Positions 22,862 through 30,158 of a DNA stretch of 30,158 nt are shown piece by piece (position 1 is the first letter of the stretch; each line of letters opens with the position of its first letter). The translations under genes and the position numbers were made by a program. The DNA is from Candidatus Pelagibacter sp. (lineage in GTDB: Bacteria; Pseudomonadota; Alphaproteobacteria; Pelagibacterales; Pelagibacteraceae), in NCBI GenBank assembly GCA_028226535.1, contig JAOJEG010000009.1, positions 1 to 30,158 on the forward strand. Direction: 5' to 3'. The notes beneath the pieces were generated by a model. The model did no database searches, had not been told where the DNA came from, and was given only the letters and a program-made list of their open reading frames with translations.

Positions 22862-23647
22862 ATGAGTTTAATGAAAGGTAAAAAAGGATTAATCATGGGA
22901 GTTGCCAATGAAAGATCTATTGCTTGGGGTATCTCACAAAAACTTGCAGAGGCTGGAGCTGAACTTGCGTTCACTTATTTAGGTGATGCTTTAAAAAAAA
23001 GAGTAATTCCTTTAGCAGAAAAATTAAATTCAAAAACTACGTTTAGCTGTGATGTTGAAAAAAAAGAAGATGTTACAAAATTATTTGAAGATGTTAAGTC
23101 TCAATGGGGTGAAATTGATTTTGTAGTTCATGCTATTGCTTTTTCCGATAAGTCGGAATTATCTGGTGAATATTTAAACACAACAAGAGAAAACTTTTTA
23201 AGAAGTATGTTAATTTCATGCTTTTCATTCACAGAAGTTGCAAAAGAAGCATCTAAAGTAATGAAAGAAGGTGGAAGTTTAATCACCTTAAGCTATGAAG
23301 CGAGCAAAGCTATTCCAAATTACAATGTAATGGGTGTATGTAAGGCAGCTTTAGAGTCTAGTGTTAAGTATCTAGCAAGAGATCTGGGTGCTAAAGGCAT
23401 GAGAGTTAATGCAATAAGTGCAGGACCTATTAAAACATTAGCGGCTTCTGCTATTGGAGATGCCAAGTTTTTATACAAATGGAATGAAGACCATTCTTTC
23501 CTTAAAAGAAACGTAGATATCCATGATGTTGGAAATTCAGCATTATATCTACTAAGTGACCTTGCAAACGGTGTTACTGGCGAAATTCACTACGTAGATG
23601 CTGGATATAATAAGGTTGGGATGCCAGATCCTAAGAATATTAGTTAA
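22862..23647 (+). CDS. fabI: Enoyl-ACP reductase FabI
   Basis: NADH-dependent reductase completing each fatty-acid elongation cycle. The 261-residue short-chain-dehydrogenase-fold protein has the FabI cofactor loop GVANERSIAWG (13-23), the outer Tyr145 and the catalytic Tyr154-x6-Lys161. Length matches FabI (about 262 aa). It is the third gene of the fabA-fabB-fabI unit. No other enoyl reductase is in the window. Confidence 0.96.
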   Translation: MSLMKGKKGLIMGVANERSIAWGISQKLAEAGAELAFTYLGDALKKRVIPLAEKLNSKTTFSCDVEKKEDVTKLFEDVKSQWGEIDFVVHAIAFSDKSELSGEYLNTTRENFLRSMLISCFSFTEVAKEASKVMKEGGSLITLSYEASKAIPNYNVMGVCKAALESSVKYLARDLGAKGMRVNAISAGPIKTLAASAIGDAKFLYKWNEDHSFLKRNVDIHDVGNSALYLLSDLANGVTGEIHYVDAGYNKVGMPDPKNIS

Positions 23648-23697
23648 AATACAGTTAAATTTAGTTAAAAATAAAAAGGGTTTATTAGAAAAATCAT

Positions 23698-23904
23698 ATG
23701 AAAGGCTATAGATTTATCACTGACGACGATACATCAGAATTTTGTCATCGTGTGACAGAAGCCTTATCAAATGGATGGAAATTATACGGTGAACCAAAAA
23801 TGACTTTTGATAAAAAAAGGGGTGTTATGCGATGTGGTCAAGCAGTCATCAAAAACTCACCTAAGAAAAAATACTCAAAAAAAATTAGTTTATCCTCAAT
23901 ATAA
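23698..23904 (+). CDS. DUF1737 small protein
   Basis: A 68-residue cytoplasmic protein. YRFITDDDTSEFCHRVTEAL followed by NGWKLYG and RCGQAVIKN is the DUF1737 pattern. The C-terminus is Lys-rich. Its role is unknown; DUF1737 proteins are small, single-domain and widespread in Alphaproteobacteria. It lies 50 bp downstream of fabI on the same strand and 54 bp before the convergent pnp stop, with a hairpin terminator directly after its own stop. Confidence 0.82.
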   Translation: MKGYRFITDDDTSEFCHRVTEALSNGWKLYGEPKMTFDKKRGVMRCGQAVIKNSPKKKYSKKISLSSI

Positions 23905-23936
23905 AAAACCCCTAGAACTTACATCCTAGAGGTTTT
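23905..23936. terminator. Bidirectional hairpin terminator between DUF1737 gene and pnp
   Basis: AAAACC-C-CTAG and CTAG-A-GGTTTT pair as a 10-bp stem with one internal mismatch around a 10-nt loop. The A run on one arm and T run on the other give a U-rich tail for transcripts from either side. It sits immediately after the DUF1737 stop and just beyond the convergent pnp stop, as expected for a shared terminator. Confidence 0.8.
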
Positions 23937-23958
23937 GAATTTTAATTTAAGTTATTAG

Positions 23959-26031
23959 TTATTCAGCAGCTTGTTTCATAGAAAGTTTCACTTTACCTCT
24001 ATCGAAACCAATCACTTTAACTTTAACTTCGTCACCTTCTTTGACAACGTCAGTTACTTTAGCTACTCTTTTATCTGCAAGCTCTGAGATATGAACCAGC
24101 CCATCTTGTTTTCCTAAGAAATTAACAAATGCACCAAATTCCATAATCTTCATTACTTTACCTGAATAAATTTTATTTAATTCAGCTTTTGCAGTGATGT
24201 CTTTAATCATTTGCATTGCGATGTTTCTAGACTCTTCATCAGGAGCAGCAACTGTTACCACGCCTTCATCATTTACATCTACTTTTGCACCTGATTTTTC
24301 AACAATCTCTCTAATCGTTGCTCCACCTTTTCCAATTACAGCAGCGATGTCTTTTTTATCAACAGTTACTTGTTCCATTTTTGGAGTGTGTTTTCCAACG
24401 TCATCTCTTGAAGCTGATAATGCTTTATTCATTTCACCTAAGATATGAACTCTTCCATCTTTAGCTTGGCTTAATGCTTGCTCCATAATTTCAAATGTAA
24501 TACCTGTAATTTTGATATCCATTTGAAGAGAAGTTATCCCATCTTTAGTTCCAGCAACTTTAAAGTCCATATCTCCTAAGTGATCTTCGTCACCTAAGAT
24601 GTCTGATAAGACGCTAAAATCATCACCTTCTTTAATTAATCCCATTGCAATACCAGCAACTGGCTCTTTAATTGGAACCCCAGCATCCATTAATGCTAGA
24701 GATGTTCCGCAAACAGTAGCCATTGAAGAAGAACCGTTAGACTCTGTAATCTCTGATACTATTCTAAAAGTGTATGGAAACACCTCTTTTGAAGGTAGTG
24801 AAGAGTTAATTGCTCTCCATGCAAGTTTGCCATGACCAATTTCTCTTCTTCCAGTTCCAATTCTTCCAGTTTCACCCACTGAAAAAGGAGGGAAATTGTA
24901 GTGAAGCATAAATCGTTCTCTTTGAAGACCATCTAAACTTTCAATTCTTTGCTCATCATCGGATGTACCTAAAGTAGCAACCACAATCGCTTGTGTTTCT
25001 CCTCTAGTAAACAAAGCAGAACCATGAGTTCTTGGTAAAACACCAACTTCACATTCGATAGGTCTTACATCAGATAATCCTCTACCATCAATTCTGTTTT
25101 TGTTTTTAAGAATGTCAGTTCTTACAATTTTCTTCTCTAAGTTTTTAAGCTCTGAGTTAACATCAAGATCAGAATAATTTTCATTTTCTTCAAAAAGCTT
25201 TTTAGCTTTATCCGTAATTTCTGAAATTTGATTTGATCTATCTTGCTTATCTCTTGTAGCAAAAGCCTTTGTTAAATCTGCTGTAAAAGTTTCCTCAAGT
25301 TTTTGTTTAACTTCAGATAAATCTTTTTTCTCAACAGTCCACTCAGGTTTTCTACATTCATTTGCAAGCTCTTCGATCATTTCGATTACTGGTACAAAAC
25401 CTTCATGTCCAAACTTAACTGCATTTAACATTTCTTCTTCTGTTAAACCGTTTGCTTCAGACTCAACCATAAGTACGGCATCTTTAGTACCCGCTACAAC
25501 CAAATCTAAACTTGAATTTTCTAATTCTGCTTTTGACGGGTTTAAAATATATTTACCATCAACAAAACCTACTCTAGATGCTCCAACAGGACCCATAAAA
25601 GGCATTCCTGAGATAGCTAACGCTGCTGAAGAAGCAGTAATTGCTAGAATGTCTGGTTGGTTTTCTTTATCATATGAAATTACTGTTGGTAATAACTGTA
25701 CTTCATTTTTAAATGCATCTGGAAACAAAGGTCTGATGGGTCTATCAATTAATCTTGAGATTAATGTTTCACTTTCAGTTGGTCTTGCTTCTCTTTTAAA
25801 ATATCCACCAGGGATTTTTCCACCTGCATAATATTTTTCTTGGTAGTTAACTGATAATGGAAAATAATCCATATCTGGATTTACTTTCTTTGCTCCTACC
25901 ACTGTTGCTAAAATAACTGTTTCACCGCATGAAGCGATGATTGCTCCGTCTGCCTGTCTTGCTACTTTACCTGTTTCTAAACTTATCTTCTTTCCTGCTA
26001 CTTCTATTTCCTTCTTATATACTTTAAACAT
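23959..26031 (-). CDS. pnp: Polyribonucleotide nucleotidyltransferase (PNPase)
   Basis: Phosphorolytic 3'-to-5' exoribonuclease and degradosome component. The 690-residue protein has two RNase PH domains: the first opens with [11 protein letters not shown], and the second contains TRGETQA and [19 protein letters not shown] with the catalytic Asp residues. A KH domain follows ([12 protein letters not shown], around 555-610), then an S1 domain near the C-terminus. It is slightly shorter than the E. coli enzyme (711 aa). It is the last gene of nusA-infB-rbfA-rpsO-pnp. Its 57-bp leader from rpsO contains a peculiar CGTTT/CGTT repeat. Confidence 0.97.
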   Translation of the reverse strand: MFKVYKKEIEVAGKKISLETGKVARQADGAIIASCGETVILATVVGAKKVNPDMDYFPLSVNYQEKYYAGGKIPGGYFKREARPTESETLISRLIDRPIRPLFPDAFKNEVQLLPTVISYDKENQPDILAITASSAALAISGMPFMGPVGASRVGFVDGKYILNPSKAELENSSLDLVVAGTKDAVLMVESEANGLTEEEMLNAVKFGHEGFVPVIEMIEELANECRKPEWTVEKKDLSEVKQKLEETFTADLTKAFATRDKQDRSNQISEITDKAKKLFEENENYSDLDVNSELKNLEKKIVRTDILKNKNRIDGRGLSDVRPIECEVGVLPRTHGSALFTRGETQAIVVATLGTSDDEQRIESLDGLQRERFMLHYNFPPFSVGETGRIGTGRREIGHGKLAWRAINSSLPSKEVFPYTFRIVSEITESNGSSSMATVCGTSLALMDAGVPIKEPVAGIAMGLIKEGDDFSVLSDILGDEDHLGDMDFKVAGTKDGITSLQMDIKITGITFEIMEQALSQAKDGRVHILGEMNKALSASRDDVGKHTPKMEQVTVDKKDIAAVIGKGGATIREIVEKSGAKVDVNDEGVVTVAAPDEESRNIAMQMIKDITAKAELNKIYSGKVMKIMEFGAFVNFLGKQDGLVHISELADKRVAKVTDVVKEGDEVKVKVIGFDRGKVKLSMKQAAE

Positions 26032-26041
26032 TTCATTTCCA

Positions 26042-26063
26042 TTTCGTTTCGTTCGTTTCGTTC
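26042..26063 (+). repeat. CGTTT/CGTT short tandem repeat in the rpsO-pnp spacer
   Basis: On the plus strand CGTTT and CGTT alternate twice (CGTTTCGTTCGTTTCGTT, 26045-26062), flanked by TTT and CC and followed by ATTCCGTT. In the pnp mRNA sense this is a U-free CGAAA/CGAA tract 10-25 nt upstream of the ATG. It occupies nearly half of the spacer, unlike other junctions in this window. Confidence 0.75.
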
Positions 26064-26088
26064 CATTCCGTTCTATCTATCTTGATCT

Positions 26089-26337
26089 TTATTTTCTTAA
26101 TCCCAATTTCGACAGTACATTTTTGTAAGAATCCATTTTTGTATTCTTTAGGTATTCTAACAATTTCTTTCTTCTATTTACCGCTCTCAACAATCCAACA
26201 GATGAATGTTTATCTTTTTTGAATTGCTTAATGTGTGTAGAGAGAGTTTCAATTTTCTCAGTTAGCAAGGCTATCTGTACCTCTGAAGATCCAGTATCTT
26301 TTTCGTGCATTGCTAATTCTTGTGCCTTTTTGTTCAT
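26089..26337 (-). CDS. rpsO: 30S ribosomal protein S15
   Basis: Small-subunit protein binding the central domain of 16S rRNA. The 82 residues contain the S15 core DTGSSEVQIALLTEKI, HSSVGLLRAVNRRKKLLEYL and LSKLGLRK, each in canonical place. It is about 7 residues shorter at the N-terminus than E. coli S15 (89 aa). An in-frame TAG 13-15 bp upstream rules out a longer start, and GGAAAAAAGAGG precedes the ATG. It follows rbfA by 12 bp, leaving no truB between them. Confidence 0.96.
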   Translation of the reverse strand: MNKKAQELAMHEKDTGSSEVQIALLTEKIETLSTHIKQFKKDKHSSVGLLRAVNRRKKLLEYLKNTKMDSYKNVLSKLGLRK

Positions 26338-26349
26338 GCCTCTTTTTTC

Positions 26350-26718
26350 CTATTTATTTGTTTGTTTTATTAAGTTTTCTATTTTTTCCGCATACTCAAA
26401 AGATTCGTCTTTTCTAAAGAGTAATTTGGGTAAAAATTTCATAACCACTTTTTGTGATAAAATTTTTCTAATTAAAAATGAGTATTTTTTTAAAACTTCA
26501 ATCACTTCCTCTGCATTTTTGCCACCCAATGGAAGCACATATGCTTTAGCAATTTTCAAGTCTTGGCTCATTCTAACCTCAGTAACCGTTATAGTATTAG
26601 TTTCTAAATTCGGGACCTTAGCTTCATTTTTTATAAAAATCATGCTTAAAGACTGCTTGATCATTTCTCCGACCCTCAGCTGTCTTTGTGATATTGGCTT
26701 TCCAATTCTATCGCTCAT
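26350..26718 (-). CDS. rbfA: Ribosome-binding factor A
   Basis: Maturation factor for the 5' end of 16S rRNA in the 30S subunit. The 122-residue protein begins RQLRVGEMIKQSLS after a short leader and has the KH-like core TVTEVRMSQDLKIAKAYVLPLG. Length is typical. It overlaps the infB stop by 1 bp and precedes rpsO by 12 bp. In most relatives truB would stand between rbfA and rpsO. Confidence 0.94.
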   Translation of the reverse strand: MSDRIGKPISQRQLRVGEMIKQSLSMIFIKNEAKVPNLETNTITVTEVRMSQDLKIAKAYVLPLGGKNAEEVIEVLKKYSFLIRKILSQKVVMKFLPKLLFRKDESFEYAEKIENLIKQTNK

Positions 26719-28937
26719 TAAATCATTCTCTCAGTAGATGTTACACTAAATGCCTCTATTGTGTCGTTTTTTTGGAAATCCATGTAATCTTTTACTGTAA
26801 TTCCACACTCTTGACCGTTACTAACCTGTTTTACTTGGTTTTTTTCTCTAAATAGAGTTCCAACTTTTCCTGTATAAATGATTGCTCCGTCTCTTATTAT
26901 TCTAACGTCTGAAGTAGTGGTAATTTCACCTTCCATCACTTTTGACCCTGCTACTTTTCCAGCTCCTGAGACTTTAAAAATTTCTAAAATTTGAGCAGTA
27001 CCTGTAACTGTTTCTTGAATATCAGGAGATAATAATCCTGACATTTTTTGTTTTATATAATCTAAAACTTCATAAATAATATTATATGATGAGATTTTAA
27101 TTTTTTCATTTTCTGCTAATTTTTTTGCTTCCTTACTTGGCTTAACATTGAATGCAATTAAAATTGCATTTGAAGCTTTAGCTAAAGTAACATCTGTTTC
27201 AGTTACCATTCCTATATCTGCTAAAATTATTTTTGGTTTAACTTCATCATGTTTAATCTGACCAATTGCATTTTTAATTGCTTCAGATGATCCATGTACA
27301 TCAGATTTAATTATTAAATTTAATTCCTCTGCTGAATTATCTGAAAAAGCCGAGTCTTGCGTTGCAAATGTTAATGGGTTTTTGGCATCTTTACTTTCTT
27401 GAGCTCGGTTTTCACTTAAAGTTTTTGCCTCTTTTTCATTATCAACAACAATAAAATCATCTCCGGATTTTGCTGCGCCGTTAATACCTAAAATTTCAAC
27501 TGGTGCTGATGGAGGCGCTTCATTGATATTTTTTCCTTTATCATCAATTATTGCTCTAACTTTTCCCCATTTCAAACCACTTACAAAAAAGTCTCCTCTT
27601 TTTAAAGTTCCAGTAGTTACTATGATTGTTGCAACAGGTCCTCTGCCAACATCAATTTTAGATTCTAATACAATTCCTGTAGCCTTAGATTCGAAATCAG
27701 TTTTTAAATCTAATATTTCAGCTTGTAAAACAATTGCTTCAACTAATTTATCTAAATTCATTTTAGTTGTTGCTGAGATTTCAACCATTAAAGTATCTCC
27801 TGATAAATCTTCAGCAATAAGCTCATGCTCTAGTAATTGGTTTTTAATTTTTTGTGGATCTGCATCTGGTAAATCACATTTGTTAATGGCTACAACTATT
27901 GGAACATTTGCGGCTTTAGCGTGCTTTATAGACTCTACTGTTTGTGGTTTAACACCATCATCAGCAGCTACCACTAATACAACCACATCTGTTAATTTAG
28001 AACCTCTTGCTCTCATTTCTGTAAATGCAGCATGACCTGGTGTGTCAATAAAAGTTAATTTATTAGATAGGCTTTCTATTTGATAAGCTCCAATGTGTTG
28101 TGTTATTCCACCAAATTCTCCCGATACAACATTTGCACTTCTTAAAACATCTAGCACTGAAGTTTTACCATGGTCTACGTGACCCATCACGGTTATGATT
28201 GGTGGTCTATTTTTTAAATTTTCTACTCTTGTGGCTTTAATCTTTTGAATTATTTCTTCAGCTTTTTCTTCTCTAATCGGATTATGTCCAAACTCTTTTA
28301 CTAAGTATTCAGCAGTGTCAGCTGCTAATGTTTGATTGATAGTTACTGTTACTCCCATTCCAAATAAAAACTTAATAACGTTACTCGATTGTTCAGCCAT
28401 TCTGTTGGCAAGCTCTCTAACAGTAATAGCTTCTGGAATATTTACATCTCGTTTAACTGGTTTTAAATTTTCTTGAGCTTCTTCTTTAGTTAAATTTTTA
28501 TTTTCTTTTTGCCTTGCTCTCTTAACAGAAGCTAAGCTTCTTTCTCTTGCTTCAATTTCATCACTTAAAGCTCGTGAGACTGTTAATTTTAATTCTCTTT
28601 TTTTGGTTCCAGCTTTTAAAGTTTTTTTATCTTTATTGTCATTGTCCCCTTTAAGTCTTTTTGTAGCTCTTTGCTCTGCCAACTTTCTTCGCTCAAAGTC
28701 ATTTGTTATTGGGGGTGATTTAGGTGCAAATGAGGGTTTTACAGGAGCTCCTCTATTAAATGTTGAGGTCGTTTTCGGCTTAAAACTTCCAGGTCTAGAC
28801 GATCCACCTCTGCTTGGAAATTTGTTTGGTTGTTTTTCTATTACTACAGAATTTTTTCCTTGAGTTTTTGCAAGCTCAATATTTTTGAACGATTTTTTGG
28901 CTGTGCCAGATATTGTTAATTTTGTTTTCTTTTCCAT
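26718..28937 (-). CDS. infB: Translation initiation factor IF-2
   Basis: GTPase that brings initiator tRNA to the 30S subunit. The 739-residue protein has a low-complexity basic N-terminal region (about 1-165), the IF2_N helical domain (EAITVRELANRMAEQ), then the G domain with GHVDHGKTS near 252, DTPGHAAF near 297 and NKCD near 352, and the C-terminal initiator-tRNA-binding domain. The N-terminal extension is shorter than in E. coli (890 aa). It starts 10 bp after the nusA stop, without the usual ylxR (DUF448) gene between. Confidence 0.97.
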   Translation of the reverse strand: MEKKTKLTISGTAKKSFKNIELAKTQGKNSVVIEKQPNKFPSRGGSSRPGSFKPKTTSTFNRGAPVKPSFAPKSPPITNDFERRKLAEQRATKRLKGDNDNKDKKTLKAGTKKRELKLTVSRALSDEIEARERSLASVKRARQKENKNLTKEEAQENLKPVKRDVNIPEAITVRELANRMAEQSSNVIKFLFGMGVTVTINQTLAADTAEYLVKEFGHNPIREEKAEEIIQKIKATRVENLKNRPPIITVMGHVDHGKTSVLDVLRSANVVSGEFGGITQHIGAYQIESLSNKLTFIDTPGHAAFTEMRARGSKLTDVVVLVVAADDGVKPQTVESIKHAKAANVPIVVAINKCDLPDADPQKIKNQLLEHELIAEDLSGDTLMVEISATTKMNLDKLVEAIVLQAEILDLKTDFESKATGIVLESKIDVGRGPVATIIVTTGTLKRGDFFVSGLKWGKVRAIIDDKGKNINEAPPSAPVEILGINGAAKSGDDFIVVDNEKEAKTLSENRAQESKDAKNPLTFATQDSAFSDNSAEELNLIIKSDVHGSSEAIKNAIGQIKHDEVKPKIILADIGMVTETDVTLAKASNAILIAFNVKPSKEAKKLAENEKIKISSYNIIYEVLDYIKQKMSGLLSPDIQETVTGTAQILEIFKVSGAGKVAGSKVMEGEITTTSDVRIIRDGAIIYTGKVGTLFREKNQVKQVSNGQECGITVKDYMDFQKNDTIEAFSVTSTERMI

Positions 28938-28947
28938 AGCTCATCAC

Positions 28948-30158
28948 TCAATCTTTGTAGACAATATTTCTCGCAGACATAATCAGTTCATCCGCTTCTT
29001 CTTTTGATAAAGCAAAATCTTCCAGGTAACCTTGGATTTTTACTCTTTCACCTTTAACGATATCAAATCCACCTGTTAGCTCGTCTGATGCTAAATCAGC
29101 AAAATCTTCTAAAGTTAGAATTTTTTGATCACCTAAAGTCATTAACATTCCAGGCGTTAGTCCTTTTAAATTTATCAAAGCATCTTGAAGACCTAATTCT
29201 TTTATTCTTTCTGAAATATCTTCTTGATCCTTTTGATGAAATTCTTTTGCTCTTTCTATTAACGCTTTTGCAGTATCTTCTTCAATACCTTCGATTTTCA
29301 TTAAACTTTCTGCAGTAGTATCTTTGATATCATCTATTGATGAAAATCCTTCCGCAACAAGTAATTGACCCAACGTTTCATCTAACTCTAAGTTTTTTAC
29401 AAAATTTTCTGTTTTTTCTTTAAATTCAGATTGTCTTCTTTCTGAATCTTCTGCATCAGTCATTATATTAATTTCATAATTTAATAACTTAGTTGCAAGT
29501 CTTACGTTTTGACCTCTTCTTCCGATCGCTTTACTTAAATTTTCTTCAGTTAAAATTACGTCTAATTTTTTTCTTTCCGAATCTACATTTACTCTTTGAA
29601 CTTCTGCTGGTGATAAAGCATTTGAAACTAAGATTGCTGGATCTTCAGACCAATTTACAATATCAATTTTTTCACCTTGTAATTCATTTACAACAGCTTG
29701 AACTCTAGATCCTCTCATACCCACACAAGCTCCAACTGGATCAAGAGATGTGTCTACTGCTTTAACACAAATTTTTGCTCTACTGCCAGGATCCCTTGAT
29801 GAAGATTTTATTTCAATCAATCCATCATAAATTTCTGGAACTTCTTGAACAAAAAGCTTTTCCATAAACTTTGGGTGTGCTCTTGATAAGAAAATTTGTT
29901 GTCCTCTCGGCTCTCTTCTTACATCATAGCAATAAGCTTTAATTCTATCTCCAGCTTTAATATTTTCTCTAGGTATCATTTCATTTTTTTGGATAATTGC
30001 TTCTGTACGTCCAAGATCAGCAATCACATTTCCAAATTCTAATCTTTTAACAATACCACTTAAAATTGTATCTTTTTTATCAATAAAGTCATTGTATTGT
30101 CTTTCTCTCTCAGCTTCTCTTACATTAAAACTGATTACTTGTTTTGCTGTTTGAGCTG
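28948..30158 (-). CDS. nusA: Transcription termination/antitermination factor NusA (5' part missing)
   Basis: RNA-polymerase-binding elongation factor. The frame is open through the right edge at 30158; the first complete codon occupies 30156-30154. An internal Met at 30027 is not the start, because upstream codons continue the family sequence (AQTAKQVISFNVREAERE). About 403 residues are present and perhaps 105-115 N-terminal ones are missing. Visible domains are the S1 domain (IVKRLEFGNVIADLGRTEAI), KH domains with GACVGMRGSRV and KAIGRRGQNVRLA, and two C-terminal helix-hairpin-helix repeats. It leads the infB-rbfA-rpsO-pnp set. Confidence 0.96.
   Translation of the reverse strand, partial: AQTAKQVISFNVREAERERQYNDFIDKKDTILSGIVKRLEFGNVIADLGRTEAIIQKNEMIPRENIKAGDRIKAYCYDVRREPRGQQIFLSRAHPKFMEKLFVQEVPEIYDGLIEIKSSSRDPGSRAKICVKAVDTSLDPVGACVGMRGSRVQAVVNELQGEKIDIVNWSEDPAILVSNALSPAEVQRVNVDSERKKLDVILTEENLSKAIGRRGQNVRLATKLLNYEINIMTDAEDSERRQSEFKEKTENFVKNLELDETLGQLLVAEGFSSIDDIKDTTAESLMKIEGIEEDTAKALIERAKEFHQKDQEDISERIKELGLQDALINLKGLTPGMLMTLGDQKILTLEDFADLASDELTGGFDIVKGERVKIQGYLEDFALSKEEADELIMSARNIVYKD

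Noticed and set aside
26032..26088. CRISPR or transposon-related repeat at the rpsO-pnp junction
   Set aside because: Units are 4-5 bp with no spacers, no terminal inverted repeats and no transposase nearby; this is a simple-sequence tract.
26219..28035. Long plus-strand ORFs at 26219-26737 and 27523-28035
   Set aside because: They are antisense to rpsO/rbfA and infB, whose minus-strand frames are unmistakable. Long antisense frames arise easily with this codon bias.

Overview
The window is a gene-dense, very AT-rich stretch (roughly 30% G+C by eye) of bacterial chromosome. It most resembles Pelagibacterales (SAR11, Candidatus Pelagibacter type). The support is A/T-ending codon use, spacers of a few bases, many 1-4 bp gene overlaps, and gene orders typical of Alphaproteobacteria: ubiE/ubiB/coaBC/dut next to mutM-rpsT-dnaA-dnaN, irr beside fabA-fabB-fabI, and nusA-infB-rbfA-rpsO-pnp. 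Assignment below family level is inference from remembered protein similarity, not from a search.

Layout. 1-1819 (minus): a long-chain acyl-CoA synthetase running to the left edge, directly downstream of tRNA-Leu(CAA). 1881-3481 (plus): DedA/YqaA-like membrane protein, DsbB and the diiron hydroxylase COQ7, overlapping one another. 3478-5505: HNH nuclease, alpha/beta hydrolase, a HIG1-type two-helix protein and a TlpA-like thioredoxin. 5530-8977 (plus): argH, a 43-residue lipoprotein of the LptM type, lysA and a plsC-like acyltransferase. 8974-12973 (minus): dnaN, dnaA, rpsT and mutM, with the window's only sizeable spacer (11501-11798) between dnaA and rpsT. 13005-18117 (plus): ubiE, ubiB, coaBC, dut, a MoeB/ThiF-type enzyme and a secreted SH3 protein in one tight run. 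18110-21052 (minus): DUF3501, a two-[4Fe-4S] CCG-domain oxidoreductase, a rubredoxin-less rubrerythrin and an Irr-type Fur regulator. 21147-23904 (plus): fabA, fabB, fabI and a DUF1737 protein, closed by a hairpin. 23959-30158 (minus): pnp, rpsO, rbfA, infB and nusA, the last cut by the right edge.

How the genes work together. COQ7, UbiE and UbiB all serve ubiquinone synthesis. FabA/FabB/FabI, PlsC and the acyl-CoA synthetase serve fatty-acid and phospholipid metabolism. DsbB and the TlpA-like protein handle envelope thiol chemistry. DnaA/DnaN and NusA/IF2/RbfA/S15/PNPase are core replication and gene-expression machinery.

The most interesting part is the iron/peroxide block at 18110-21147. 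A 17-bp element with TTCTAAA half sites, nearly identical in both places, lies upstream of rubrerythrin and of irr/fabA. This suggests Irr controls itself and a rubrerythrin - Fe-S protein - DUF3501 operon whose electron-transfer role is not obvious. Other signals are three 16-bp-phased repeats upstream of dnaA, a strong hairpin after rubrerythrin, tail-to-tail genes that share their stop codons, and several promoters that predict almost leaderless mRNAs. I saw no mobile element, CRISPR array, prophage or clearly foreign segment.
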